A program made the position numbers and the translations under genes. A DNA stretch of 64,000 nt from Hyposmocoma kahamanoa. Taxonomy: Eukaryota; Arthropoda; Insecta; Lepidoptera; Cosmopterigidae. The notes beneath the pieces were generated by a model. The model worked only from the letters and a program-made list of their open reading frames with translations. It had not been told where the DNA came from and searched no databases. Position 1 is the stretch's first letter, and every line of letters starts with the position of its first letter. This document shows, piece after piece, positions 23,338-36,735 of this stretch. The stretch is from the NCBI RefSeq assembly GCF_003589595.1, contig NW_020653719.1, forward strand, positions 788,917-852,916, written 5' to 3'.

Positions 23338-23414
23338 AAAAAAACTCCCCGAAGATCAGTTTGTCACGCCTTTGCATTAATTGACATAGTCACTGCTCAG
23401 ATTAAAATGTTCGC

Positions 23415-23650
23415 CGCTAAGCAGTAATGTGAACATTACTACTTTCCGGTTTTGAAAGGTAAGAGTGCTGGTGAAATTACAGGCATACGGTACTTGTCAA
23501 TTTATGTATCAGGGTGAAAGGCGCAGTGGCAGTACCCCTCAGATCTTTGCGAATCAAAGCTCTTTATAGCACTGCAACCGGTATGGACTGGCGTGTCGCT
23601 TAACACCAGCCACACGATTTGTTCGTCCCAACACTTAATACCATTAAAAA
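23415..23650 (+). repeat. Family A repeat, tandem neighbour
   Basis: A second copy in the same orientation lies 80 bp after the previous one, from 'gctaagcagtaatgtgaaca' to 'cccaacacttaataccatta'. Differences between the two indicate independent insertions or an old duplication. Confidence 0.8.
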
Positions 23651-25967
23651 AAAGTTTAACAATAATTAGTTACCCAATTGAGATCCGAAAATATTCTTGC
23701 GGACAAGTATATCTATATACCGGTCTCAGTACACGAAGACTGGTATCATGGCTTGTGTATATTGTATCTACGTCCTTATTTACTTGTTTCCATTTCCATA
23801 TTATTTACACATCAGTAATATAACATACGGCAATGATCGACGTCTATAATAATACGCGTATTGTGAAAGTCTTTCTCACAAGCAATACTGAATGTACATA
23901 CGGGTATATTGTGTGTTATGCATTTTAGATTTTAGAAAGTAATTTTTAATGTATAATTTTTAATTTAATAATACCTGTCTCAGACACCACTCATTATATT
24001 ATCATCTACTGGTCAACTAATAACGCCGATCTTGTGGGAATAATTGCAAATTACAATGACCTATACAAATAGCAACTTGATTTGCATTTTTGAATCTATT
24101 CAGTGAAGAATTAATAGATTTTTGAAGAGAACGCGCAATGAAAGCGAATGCAAATCACTTTGGTAACAGCAACTTCTCTTTTGTATACGCTTGGGCAAGT
24201 TTATGTACCTTTATCTTATAATTCGCGAGGCCGGCGGTTCTCATCGAGGGGTCATCTGCGAGATATCTTTCCCATCCATTGTGCAGATCATTCTATATTC
24301 GAATATCGTGAGATAAACATCATTAGTGGAGACCTTTTGCGTTCTATGTTATTTGAGCTTGCGTTTTCGTGTGTCATTAGTGTTACAGATAATCATTACA
24401 AACATCTATTACCTTTTTTATCTTAGGTATTCCGATCAAAATAGTCCGGTTCATCTTTGTTGCAATTAGAGAGCTTATCACTTGTGTTGTTGTCCGTGTG
24501 ACATTATGTAATTTATAGTTTGTTTGTATATTTTTGAATAACTTTTTACCGAAAGTGAAAATCATGGATAATTGGATAACGCAACTTTTTCATCCAATTA
24601 CTCTAAAAAATAACAAGGTACGTAATTTTATAAAATTTATAAAATTGTCTAAATATAATGCAGGTACATTCTAATGTCAATAACGTTTTATTCCAAGTCG
24701 ACCTCGATAATTGTAAAAAGTTTCGATTATATGCGCCTTATCATAACTAAAGCATTTGCATTTTGGTAATTTTCGAGACATTGCTAACTAAAGTTTTATT
24801 GCCATCTGCAACAATGTTATTTTTTTTATTTATGTGCACTGATTTTGCTTAACAATAAAACTGAAACTAAATAACATATCAAAAAACCGATTAGATGGTG
24901 TTGTAGATCTCATTTAGATATTCAGAAATTCTTATATCTGAAATAGTGTACTAGAGTATAACAATAAAACTCCCCGGAAAATATTAAATAAACAGCCATG
25001 AACACGACAAGTTACAAAGCTCAACAAATCTAAGCCATCGCAATGCCTCTTGCTGCATTATAACAAAACCATTCGCTCCAAAAAACCAGGGCAGAGTGGA
25101 GTTAACTGCGGTACAAGGATGATATATGGCAAAAACGCTCGCGCTCGCCGCCCCGCCACCTCCTACGAACATCTGCACGCCTGGTACCTCTGAGCATTAA
25201 CCTAACGAGCTACTGCCCTAATGGCCGCCGTTAGGGCTGCGCCACACTCCAAAAAAAACCAAATCAAATAAATTACACACCCGACCCTGAACATGTGTCC
25301 TGGTTCGCGTATTTGTCAACTGACAAAAAACGGTTATCTCTGCTCTTACTGCGGCAGATCATATTTTAAACTCAGTGTATTCGCACTGACCTTTAAATTA
25401 ATAGGTACGCTGTTATCTTCACTTATCACATTTATAAACAAGTTGTCAATGTATTAATTAATCTACTGTTAACAATGTAATTACTATAAACATAAACTTT
25501 CTTAACTAAAATTAAAATTTTACGGAACTGATCAGGTAGATTAATAAAATTATATGATATACCATCAACATCTATCCTTCCTATTATTTAGTATGCCTTA
25601 AATCATAGGAGTACTCTATGGTCTAAGGTTTTCATCAATTATAAAGAAAAAAGGATCTATGCGTTAAACATGTATTGAAATTTTTTATGAATTGATATTC
25701 AATCATTTTTTGTGAAGTTATTCCTCTAGTTTGTTATAATTATTAATACAAATATTATATATTATATATTGTCGCTATTCGCTGTATTTTAATTTTACAA
25801 TACAACAAATAGCGACATCTCTCGCCAGGACTGGTAGCTGTAAAGGTACTAACTGGGTGATAAATCTTTCATAGATTTCTCATAGGCGGCGCTACGACTA
25901 AAAAGTCGTTGAAAAACCAAATACAAAGACACGACGCAAGCACATAGAAAAATTCGTGAGGTCCGCT
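23651..25967. other. Intergenic; family E copy 2 at 24735-24895
   Basis: The segment 24735-24895 parallels 16605-16750 ('catttgcattttggtaattt', 'acaataaaactgaaacta'). The stretch 25000-25255 is GC-richer and holds short tRNA-like words ('ggcagtagctcgttaggtta' on the minus strand), possibly another SINE head, but box spacing is not convincing. Nothing else is recognised. Confidence 0.45.
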
Positions 25968-26062
25968 GGTTCGTTCCGTAGCTTAGTTAGTATAACGTCT
26001 GACACGGTAAGCTAGAAGACGTCGGTTCGAATCCGGCCGGATCGAAGGAATTTTTTCTGAGT
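25966..26062 (+). repeat. tRNA-derived SINE head (SINE3)
   Basis: 'ggttcgttccgtagcttagt' carries an A-box-like segment, and GGTTCGAATCC is a perfect B box. It continues 'ggccggatcgaaggaatttt' and 'ttctgagtgttcg' as in copies at 41035 and 42405. The acceptor arms do not pair as in a functional tRNA, so it is called a SINE rather than a tRNA gene. Confidence 0.7.
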
Positions 26063-26964
26063 GTTCGTTCTTTGTATTAATAATTGTATATTGAAAAATT
26101 GAAGTACCTACTGAAGGCAGAACTCAAGAAAGTTTATCTGGAAGTGCTAAAAGAAAAGCTAACGAAGTGAAGTATTTAAAAATTTCGAGCAGCGAAAAAA
26201 TGAACGCTACTTGCGAGGCAAGCGAGCAATTATCTGTCCAAAACTTGCGCCAACTTAACTTTATCTCTCAGCTAACTTCCAGTTTAATTAGCGAAGATTT
26301 AATGTTCCTTTTACGTCTTTCCGTGTATCGCTATTTTTAGTACATTGCTACGTAAGCAAGTAAGATACTTCGGGACCTAAAAATAAATTTTGCATAAAAG
26401 GTAATTTGTTAAGGTATCGATACTTCGACAAATTTAAGGCGTAATACAGTTTTATAAAAAAAATATATAGTAAATAATAATAAAATATAATAATATAGTA
26501 AATATTAAAATAAATTAAATATAATAAATTAAATAATAAAATAATATAGTAAATAATTATATATGAATAGTTATTAATATAGTAGGATAAAATTTTCAAG
26601 TGCCTTCGGTTTTTCTGCTCAAAGTTTAATGGTTTCGCCAAAAATGTTTTTTTTTTACCTAAACAGTTATACATATAAAAATGACATGAACTAAAATGTT
26701 TAATAGCTAGTCGATTTTCACTCGTCTTGTAAACTAAAATTAAACTAAAGTTTACGCCTTTTGGCTCCCGAAGTATCCCGAAATATCATAGATTTTTATT
26801 TAGAAATATAAAAATAGTGTTGTCTTAAAAAATCTACTTCACTGACTCGCTCAGTAAGGTCATGAATGCAAATTTTGTCTTTTTAATAATTTGTTAGCGA
26901 AAATTTAAAAATGTCAGTTTGATATCAGAAAAAAGTAGTACATAGAGACGTAAATATTATTTTT
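26063..26964. other. Intergenic, low-complexity AT tract at 26455-26585
   Basis: 26455-26585 is almost pure A/T with 'aataatatagtaaat' units. It opens a long but meaningless minus-strand frame. Nothing else is recognised. Confidence 0.5.
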
Positions 26965-27225
26965 TATAATATCAAGTGACGGTACGAACAAGTCGTGCGC
27001 CTAATGGTAAGCTACACACCTGTCCATAACAGTTGCTGTGCCACTCAGAACTTTAAATCGCCAAGATCTGAGGGGCACTGCCACTGCGCCCGTCATCCTG
27101 AGGCATAAGTTGACAAATCCCATGTGCCTGCAATTTCACCAGCACCCTTAGGCAGATATAGGTAAAGTGGCAGTACTTCCCTGGACATCCTCTTTCACAA
27201 GAAGCTCTACTGCTGCTAAAATATA
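26965..27225 (-). repeat. Family A repeat, near full length
   Basis: In reverse complement it runs from 'gcagcagtagagcttcttgt' to 'gtcacttgatattataaaaa'. It lacks only the central 'gcagtaatg' block. Confidence 0.85.
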
Positions 27226-28584
27226 TTTGGCAGATTAATAATAAAAAAATCGTAACATTTCTTTTTCAATAGAACCAGATCATTATCCAATAAACATGGT
27301 ACCGTTATTTTTCAAAATTACATTAGTGGCTGTCAGTGTGTTTCTCTAAAATTAAAAATTGGACTATGCATCTTCTTGCACCCATTGTAGTTCGCTATAA
27401 CCGCAACGCCATTCTACAAATTTAAATTATAAAAACAATAATTGCCAAGACCCCTTCGTTTTTTAAAGCATTTATTGCATTTACGCGAGATCAGCAGCAT
27501 TAAGATTTATTAGCGTACAATAGTTTAAATACCCTACTACTTAGAATTCACACCATTGCAGGGAAAATTAAAATTCGATTTAATTCCCTTAATGGTTTTA
27601 CTTTTACATCGTAACTTACTGTTTTGTATTATTGACAAAGCTTCCCACAAATTAACTTAGACCTACAAGCATAATCAATCCTATCATTCTATCTAAGCTT
27701 ATTGTGTTAAGAAGGGCACGTTGTCTTCTACATTAGGCCCTAACGACTTTTAAGGGAATATAACCGAAAGTCGTTTAGCCATTTCACCTTCTCAAACTGT
27801 GTCGAGGGTCTCGTTCCAAGTTATTGTTCGTGAGCCGAGACAATCGCTTACTTCGAGCAACAACCCTGCCTTAATTCCATTTGCTTATCGACGTCCTCAT
27901 CTCGTATTCTATCATCGTTAAAACTAAATGATACATTTATGACCCGGATAATCTATTTTTGTGGTTGTTTCCCTTAGTTGAGTGGGCTGAGGGGCAATTT
28001 AATAATAACCTTAATGCTGTTTTGGTCGGATTGATGTTTCGAACAGCGTCTTTTAGGAACAATGAATTAAATATGAACGACAAAGTAACATTGCTTTTCC
28101 GTGAACTCCGCGGCTTATTACGTAACAATGTAAGGTACATCGTAATTAGGTCGTGTTATCCTGTGATATACGAGCGGTCGTGGGCATTATGCGGTGCTGC
28201 GGAAAACCGCAACTAATTAAAATTCTACGTGAATGAATAACTGCAGTGCACCGCCTACCGCCACAGGCCGCACGCCGTACGCTTTGTGTGGAAAATTCCG
28301 CAAATAAAAGTCACAAACTACTCGCAATACTTGTAAATCAATAGGTTGTACTTACGTTCGAATCATATTAATCACTGTACTCGTACTAACAACGTAAGAT
28401 TGACCTATAATTACTAATTTCCTTCAAAACCGACGGGGATTATTCCCGGTCCATCAAAATCCATTAATTAACTTGGAATATTAACGAGCTACTGAAGATC
28501 GAAAGTTTATGCCTTCAAATTACAAAGTGCGTAATAGGTTTGAAAGATTTTGAACTTTTGTAAAGTCATCGAAAATTTTCACAG
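27226..28584. other. Upstream sequence or intron of the ELM2-SANT gene
   Basis: No exon is recognised. The gene's reading frame enters at 28585 through a 3' splice site, so this is intronic, but the preceding exon was not found here or further left. Confidence 0.5.
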
Positions 28585-31500
28585 GCGCAGCATGGAAATC
28601 AAAAAAGTGGGAGTGGTGCCAATGCGTCGACAAACGGAGCAACGAGCGCCGCGGGCACATCAGTTATCCGCCCCATCGATGTGAAACCAGTCGAGTGCAA
28701 CCTGTGCCATCGCAAGTTTAAGAACATCCCTGCTCTTAATGGGCACATGAGACTCCATGGAGGTTACTTTAAAAAGGTATCAATTACGTCAATTTATTTA
28801 GATTATATTAAACAAAAAAATAACTAATTAAATATATTTAACGAATTTGTATTAAATAAAACACAATTTCATATTAAACAAACTATTATAATTTCATCTG
28901 ACCATGTTTTTCTTCAGGATTCAGACAACAAGAAACTAGACAAAAAGGAATCTACAGGACCTCCACTACAAACTGCATCAGTTTCTGTTCGTGCACTCAT
29001 CGAGGAAAAAATCATAAGTCGTCGTGGAGCTACAGCTACCTGTACATCTTCAACTGGTATGTATTCTATTTTCAATAAATTTGAAAAATTTAATGATACC
29101 GATAATAACTGCTCCTTTTATTTTAATTTATCATTCCAGGAACAATTACAGACACCGTAGTTTCTCGCTCGGGTTTTGTTGCACCTGCACCACCGCCGCT
29201 ATCTACCATACGGACTTCTATTGGGTCACCCGCTTCGCCGGTTGCCACCTCCGGACACTTCGTGCCGCCGCGCGCTCCTTCAGTCGTCACCATCGCATCA
29301 AATGTAGCTACCAATATTACTGCCGCTAACAGAGACTCAGCCCTTATCGAGCTGTTGAAGAAAGGCAACTCGAAGGTCTCTAATTTGTTTGCTTATTGCG
29401 CCGAAGAATCCCATTTAATTGAATTTTGAAATCTTCATTTTGTTTACAGGTAGTGAAAAGGTCAGCCTCAGATCCAGGTCAATCATCACCACAGCAAGAT
29501 TTTACATTTCGACCAGAACTTTTTGGAGTATCGTTTAATTCCGACGATGGATATTTTTCACCAGCTCTTAATGAAGACACTTTCCAGTTTACAACCACAC
29601 CTGAACACCTTAAGGATCTGGCATCATTAGAAGATTACGCAACAGTGGCTGCTTCTATTCGAGAACGATCACCTGTTACTTTCCCGTCCAATAAACGCCT
29701 TGCTGCTGTACTGAACTCGCCTTTGCCAGAATCCCTAGCTGATTTTGGAGCTTGTCATGGTGGGTCACCTGTGCCATCACCGGGAATCGGTTATACAGCT
29801 AATTCCCCAGTGTTGTCTTATTCCACTGGAGACTCTCCCGGATTGGGTTATACGGCCACATCCCCGGGAGGAAGTTATTCAACTCAACCTGAATCGTCTC
29901 CTGGTTTAGCATATCCCACACCGCCAGGATCTCACGATGCTCAGTCACCGGCACATACTGTACCGCGTGCCTCATCACCGCTGTCAGCTGCCTTCTTTAC
30001 TGCTACTATGTCCAGTCAGGAAGAGGTGAGCCATATAAGATTTTTAATAATCCGTTATTTTGGAAGTTTTTTAATCATTATGTGTTAGAGCGGACTGTTT
30101 GTAGTATTTCAGCCACTATTTTGCATTACATTGGTGTAGAGTCTTACGCCTGCAATTCTGGTTCCTCCAAAAATCTCAAAGTCTTTTTAGGGTTGCTAAA
30201 GATTTAGAAAACCTTCGTACGCCAAAGTGTGCCACTCACGAGAGAACTTGCGCGGCTCTTTTCCCCATCTTCTTGCACTCTCTGCACATGGAGAAGCTTA
30301 CATTAATGTTTATTATATGGACAATGACCCTTGAAGCAAAGCAGCAGTCAAAGCACGGAGCTGTCGTAGTTTTAGTTTAAGGAATTTTTGTGGTAGTCTG
30401 GCGTTAAATGTTGTTTCGGTCGCAGATTAGTTTATCTCCTGCGTTATTGTCAGGTGAACCGGGATGTATCTTATTCCACTGTAAGGTCACATCATTACCA
30501 GTACATCAGTGAAACTGTGACAACCGTAGCCCAGTGTTTAAATCATACCTAGTCAAGGCTTGGAATACTGGCATGCTTTCGGGGAGCATACGAATGAAGT
30601 GATTCTGTTCGCCTCCTGCGGTAATTACTTACCGCAGGACTCTAGAGACAACTTAATGCGTACACACTTAACATAATAATGACTATAATTCACTTGGCCT
30701 GAAATGTCGTTCTTAGTGTTCTAAGTAGTATTGAAATCGTGATATACAGATTGATTGATTTCAGAGAACACCCCAATATTTGTACCTAAGTTTGTCTTGG
30801 AATCATCCGAACACCGATTTGCCGATTTATGGTCGACATTGTAAATTGTCTTAACTATAGTAAATTGATTGATACGTAGCACTGTCATATTTCTCCACTT
30901 CTCAAGTACATAGCTGAATGCTAGGCAAGCCCAGAAGATATCGTCCAGGTACAGGACTAGTATGTCCCGACCCCATTGTAAAAGTGCTAGGAAAACCCCA
31001 TTTTAGTCAGATGCAAAACTGCCCGATGCCCGATGTGTTTTATTGTCGGTAATCAGTTGTTCAGCACATTGGCAGTTGTAAGTGGGTGTGTTGTAATCCA
31101 TGTCTTACCATCTGCTGCCTTGAGCTTACTTAAAGTTTCTAGTAAAGTCCTTTCATCATACCTACATAATTTTGTATCGTTTCAGGTGGAAGAGGCCTTA
31201 GAGGAAGTTTTGCCTGAAGAATGCAGATCACTAGATGCTTACGCCTTAGAACCATCGCCAGCACCCCGGCAAATTATGTTGAACTCTGAAGATCCATTGT
31301 TGTCCAGCAGTCCTCGAGACTTCTCACATCAACGACCAATGAGGCGATTCCAGCGCATGGTTTCTACTATACCTATGCATCATTGGCAGCAAGACACATC
31401 ATTACAGGTAAACAAAGGAACCGCATATCGTTTCGGATACAGTGATCGCTTCCCATAAAGAATCTTAACTAGTGATTCTTCGTTTGTATCAGGTGTGCGT

Positions 31501-33826
31501 TGAAGGCAGAGACACAGCACCAGCAGTGTTCCTAAGTCCAAGCAGTGTGCCAGCTTCTCCTCAAAGACGCAAACGACGAGCATCTCCAGCTGGACCTTAT
31601 CGATCTCGCTTGCGGCGAACTATCGATCATTATACACCGCAACCCATACTGCCTCCGGATCGAGCTGGTTCTGGGCTGTTCGTGGAACTAACAGCAGGTA
31701 ACTTATTCACCTACTTTTAAATCTATTACATAACTAAATAGTTATTTTTTCTTGAATCTTGACTGTATATTATGTTCGTTTCAGGTCTACCAACAACAGA
31801 GACAGACGTACTGTCTCAACTAGATGAGCCGCGACCACCACAAATCAATATTGGCAGGGACCACCAAGTAGACATACCCGAACTCTGCAACAACCGCATA
31901 GATCTCCATAGAGTTCCTGAACAGCTTCTTTGGGACCCTGGCATTAATGATGCTCTTGATGATAACGAAGGTAATAATAATATATATCTACTCGTACTTT
32001 TTCTTATTACTAGAATTCTGTTTTCGATTGTATCTTTTACTATATTCCTGCATCCTCAGTGCGCATGTTCATGGAGCTAGCAATGTGCGCGGCCATGCCA
32101 GTCGGAGGTCACACACGAGAATACGCCCTGCAGACTCTGGGCGAGTGCGGAGGTGACATCAGAGCTGCAACACTGCGACTCATGTCACGACCAGCCGCTC
32201 CCTCGCAACACGAGTCACGTTGGACGCCAGAAGAAGTTGAAGCCTTCTTAGCTGGACTCAGTCACTACGATAAGGACTTCTACAGAATTGCGCAACTGGT
32301 AAAATACACTACACACTATACGTTATTGTAGAGCTTAAGTATTTTGGAATTAATACGTTTATTTGTTACGTTGCTATTGCATTTTTCCTTTAAAGCAAAC
32401 GTATTGGAATGTATTTCAGATAAGAACAAAAGATTCAAAACAATGCGTGCAGTTCTATTACTTCTGGAAGAAGGTAACCAAAGACTACAAGATACTACAC
32501 CTAAGGAGCTGGCACAAGGAACAACAGGCTACACAAGTAAGCACCGCCACCAGTACGGGGCCATTTCTTGTCTTCAAGCTTGAGGAGTGATTAGGAAGTT
32601 AGGTTGGATCTTAACACGACTTGTCCACATCCAGGGTTCAGTAGGCCAAGTGTCGACACATAACGCGGCGTCGTGTACATCGTCTCCAACTTCGTATGAA
32701 GGCGAGGAGTTTCCATGCAAGATCTGCGGGAAGTAAGTGCCCAAACACGGAGCACGCCAGCATACCGCTTTAAACGTCGACATCGACAGCAAATGCGCAA
32801 ACGCAATTTACGTGGAACATGCTCCGTACCCCACTTCTAAACTCCTCTCCGCTTTGATGTCCACAAGTTTCGTACTTTGCTGCGAATTAAAGATTCGTTC
32901 GCAAACGTTAAGTTTCACCTAAATTGCCTTTTGTGCCTGCAGCACTAAAATAAGAATTTAAAGATTATTATTATACAGCTTAGTATTTATATAACTAATA
33001 CAATGAGAAATATACATTAAGATAGGTTAATATATGTGCGCTGGTCCAGTAAATGCTGTATAAAACTTTTTAAATAGATCGATTCAGTGTTCAAAACACG
33101 ACATTTTCTGAGCCAGTGTAGAGTTTCAGTGTTATTGATGTTGATTGCATGGAAAATTAATATTTGCATTAAATTCACAATTAAATAATTGTTTGTTGTG
33201 TAGGTAATGTATTAATCTGAGCGTGGTATTCTTTCATCGAAATACATTACATTTTTATTCCGCTCCTAAATTTGACGCAGGGAGGAATAATCTAGACATT
33301 TATAGGGTAATTTCCACCATGCTATGATGAATAAATTGTAAGAATAAATGACATCGATGATTGTAAATATAATTACACAAACGTACTTACATATTTTTAT
33401 TTAATTAAACATTAAGACAGTGAATTTGTGTCCATTACAATAAAGATTTAATGGTATATTTATAATTTATTTGTCGTAACTTATCTTAGGATTAATATTT
33501 TAAAGAGTTTTGTGTATTAATGTTGTATGTATATAGGTTTTTCACAGCACTAACGCTTAAGCTTTGCTTTTTTGCAGTGTGCTTTTGTACTTTAATTTCC
33601 TTATTTTGAAGCTTTCTAACTTTTTTGTTGCCGTATCTAATAGTGTACCCTATTATGTTTCAGAGTATTTAACAAAGTAAAAAGTCGTAGCGCACACATG
33701 AAGTCGCACCGGCCACTCGACGCCGAGCCGAAACGGCAAAAACTCGAAAAACCTTATGAAAAGGTCGAGAGATCCGATGAAAAATCCCACGCGGCCGCTG
33801 AACACAGCAAATCGCCTGCTCAGTAA
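28585..33826 (+). CDS. ELM2-SANT zinc-finger corepressor (TRERF1/ZNF541/MIDEAS-like), 3' part
   Basis: Eleven exons: 28585-28776, 28918-29056, 29140-29375, 29450-30025, 31186-31407, 31493-31697, 31785-31970, 32060-32298, 32420-32536, 32635-32732, 33664-33826. All introns are GT-AG and phases agree, giving 790 residues before TAA. Visible residues: C2H2 finger 38-58 (C38, C41, H54, H58; FKNIPALNGHMRLH); Ser/Pro-rich linker with degenerate SPGLGYTA repeats in exon 4; ELM2 about 544-627; SANT about 639-690 (SRWTPEEVEAF, FYYFWKK); C2H2 finger 732-752 (CKICGKVFNKVKSRSAHMKS), split by the last intron; charged tail. This finger, ELM2, SANT, finger order is that of vertebrate TRERF1/ZNF541/MIDEAS nuclear proteins, whose ELM2-SANT binds HDAC1/2 (MiDAC complex). 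HDAC binding here is inferred. The 5' exons, including the start, were not found. Confidence 0.93.
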
Positions 33827-35924
33827 CCGACTCCTTGCTCACTATCAGGGCCACGGCAACCGCGCGCCGTCAGTGCCCCAAGACTAATCACCAACCGATT
33901 ACCGCCACTCGCGTGCTAACTCGCGCTGTAGAGCAAAAGACGCGGCGCGTGACCCGCGGCCCGCCTCTACACGCCTCTACACGCTCTCCCTGGCACACGA
34001 GCCTGGGTGCGCCCACACACGAGCGACTCGCTCAGACTCGGACGAAATGCTGAATCGATAAAGCATTTACTATAACTACAGTATACATTTATATAATAAT
34101 TAAACGTGATCTAGGAAAAGCGACGTAGTGACTAGTAGCTAGAGAAGATATAGCTCGGGAGACCCGTATGGTTAACAATAAATACCTACCTACTAATTGT
34201 TTCGGAATTATCGTGATGCTAAGCTTGAAGAGAGCGCTAAAGATATTTTGTATAACAATTGATACCTAAATAGATAGTTCTTCATAAAGTTTTTAAATGA
34301 CAGACTTCTTAATGTGACTTTGCAAGTGTGATTTTGTAAATAAATGTAGTTGGTTGTTGGCGCTACGTTTTAAATCGATAGGCGAGCTCTATTCGAGATA
34401 AACATAGATCATAACTATAAGTATTACAATGTGTTTGATACATACATAAATCGTGTAGTAACTACACTACCTCGTTTCTATTTGAATTGTTTCATTTTTG
34501 CGAGCCCAGCTCACTATTACATTTGCTTGTTTGCTCATTATTGTTGTTATTTTGTAGCTTTTTTGTTTTCAGTTAATTTTCTAGTCTTTAGTCAAATTTA
34601 TGGGCGCACTTGTTATTTTAGGCGTTGCTTAGATAGTTAATATAAACGGAACTCAATTCAATATCCGTACCTACTAGTCACATATCGATATTACCGCACT
34701 TTAAACAAATTATTGACTAAATTCTATCTGTGGAAGTGGTAAGATCAATGGTAATTAGTTTTATTTAAACTCAAACGCACAAATGAAAAGTACAACAATT
34801 TTAGCAAGTTAACAGAGTAGTTCCATACAGACTTTAGCATACAACGAATTTCCCACATCATCATCGTATTAAGTTCTTCTGAAACGCAAGTACAATCGAT
34901 AATATATGAAAGTCACTGTTAATTTATCAACATTGATCTTACTATTCTACAAAATTATAATCTACGGAGGGATATTTTTTTAAACACATTATTGAAATGC
35001 TCAAATGTTCTATTATTTTATGTTGGTAATGTTATTGTCTAACTCCTTGTTGTTAATAGATCTGAATATGTCATTATTTGATACTTTACGTGTTAATTTT
35101 AAATAGTAAGTACATTATTTGTATGATCAATGTAAAGTGTATGTACGTGTACCTCTATACGTGTTGTGATATTGCATGGTCTATCGTTTCAATGTTATCG
35201 GCCTATGTACTTTGATATATACTGTGTAAAGTGTGACTTTCACGCTCTTGTATGATAGTTAACCGACCCTCATTGATGGCCAGCATGTAGGATAATGACG
35301 ACCTGTTAAAAAGAGCATTAAACAAATTGCTCACCTGTACCACATGTACGTAAAATTGCTCTGAATCGGATCTACGTCTAATACACTGTTTAAAGTTGTA
35401 AAAAAAGTTATAAACTTCTCCAAACATTTCGTGGTTGTGACATTTTCTACTACATTTATGAGAATTATTTAGTTTTCCGGTGTAATTGAAATAAATTTTG
35501 GGACAGTATTCCTTACAAAAGACATGTTAATACTCTAAATATTCTTGAATTATTTACTGTTATTTCTCGTTTAGATTAACGATTTAACATTGTAAAAATA
35601 AAAACATGGCGTTTAACGCTCACAGTATTATGTTATGTAGTTTCAAGTGAAACAAAATTTAACTTACACATGAATTAGTTGGAAATCGTTTCGATATTAA
35701 ATATGAAATATTTTACTCGATTCCAAGAGTACCTGACTGGAATTCTGCCAAAAAAAACGAAGTATACATTGTTCTTTAGATGAATTATTTCGCTGTAGGC
35801 AATAACTTATAAGAATAAATGGAAATAATAGGGTTGTGGTACATTCATCACTACGCTTCAGCAATATGGTCATAGTAAATTACCTGTTATACGAGGTGTC
35901 CCGTAAGTAGTGGATAATAAACAG
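33827..35924. other. 3' UTR and downstream intergenic sequence
   Basis: The first about 230 bases after the stop are GC-rich ('gccctcgtgc'-type sequence, 33835-34060), then AT-rich with no repeats recognised. How far the transcript extends cannot be told from sequence. Confidence 0.45.
34339..34344 (+). promoter_or_regulatory. Candidate poly(A) signal of the ELM2-SANT gene
   Basis: AATAAA lies 513 bases after the stop codon and is followed at once by a GT-rich stretch ('tgtagttggttgttgg'), the usual downstream element. An earlier AATAAA at 34177-34182 lacks such a stretch. Later sites are possible if the 3' UTR is longer. Confidence 0.45.
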
Positions 35925-36735
35925 GGTATAAACAAAATGTAGACAGAAAGATCATCGACTCAAGTGTCAGATTGTGGAAAGATACTGTAACTAGTGATAA
36001 CCAATCACAACAGTTTTAAAACATGTATTGAAAAGTCATTAACATCCATTATGCTGTTCTCCTACCACGAGTTTACTGTAACAGTGGGGTGATTCATGTA
36101 ATCAAACCGTTACGATATCGTAGCGATTTTAGTCGTTGAACTGCTTTTTCGTATTCACGTGTGACAGTGAACGTCAACGAGTCCAATTTTAAAGTCGTTC
36201 CATCCAAATGTCGTTAAAGCGTATTGTGGTATAATAATCGAACTTAAAGCGACTCTAAACGACAAGTCGTGCGTATTCTGCTAAAATTTTGACAGTTCTT
36301 TCAATAGACTTTCGACGACTAAATGTCAAATTTCACAATCCAAGATGTCGTTCATTAGTCGTTACGTTTCGATTCTACTCATATCAACGTTCGTTCAAGT
36401 GATACGCGAATACCCATTTTGGATAGGACTTCGATCGAACGACTACGTAACTTCAACGATATTTTGATAGCTTGAACTTACGTGAATCGCACTACAGTTG
36501 TCGCTAGCGATCGCGTAATTTACTTCACAATTTTCTATGGCCAATTATACAGCGCCCCTAGCGGTCACAAAAAGAAACAACAATTTTGTGTACGAACATA
36601 TTACGCGGTCGCTAGCGAAACTGTCACTGTAATCTCATGGTAAAGGCATTGTAGTGAAAATTGTTAATTCGTTATCGTAAAAAAGTCAACATCTAATATT
36701 TTATGCATACTTTTATTTACACCCTGTATTTAATG
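35925..36735. mobile_element. Possible composite DNA transposon with nested short elements
   Basis: The left 'aataaacagggtataaacaa' resembles inverted 'attaaatacagggtgtaaat' at the right, a plausible degenerate TIR. Inside lie two smaller inverted-repeat units: 36087-36490 ('gtgattcatgtaa' against inverted 'gtgcgattcacgtaa') and 36495-36623. There is no transposase. Boundaries are tentative. Confidence 0.4.
36495..36623. mobile_element. 129-bp MITE, CAG-start TIR
   Basis: CAGTTGTCGCTAGCGATCGC on the left pairs with inverted CAGTTTCGCTAGCGACCGCG on the right. The TIR is about 24 bp with one indel. The CAG start suggests hAT. Flanking octamers TCGCACTA and TCACTGTA match at only five positions, so the duplication has decayed or is absent. 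Confidence 0.55.

Noticed and set aside
24990..25255. Further tRNA-derived SINE or exon
   Set aside because: Only scattered tRNA-like words on the minus strand; no proper B box spacing and no second copy in the window.
25966..26062. Functional tRNA gene
   Set aside because: A and B boxes are present but acceptor and anticodon arms do not pair properly, and related copies at 41035 and 42400 share extended non-tRNA tails, so it is a SINE.
26348..26674. 108-codon minus-strand frame rich in Tyr, Ile, Leu
   Set aside because: Product of an almost pure A/T low-complexity tract.
29024..29368. Frames on either strand over the ELM2-SANT exon 3
   Set aside because: Out-of-frame shadows; the exon phase that links GTITDTVVSRSGFV to KKGNSK is supported by both splice sites.
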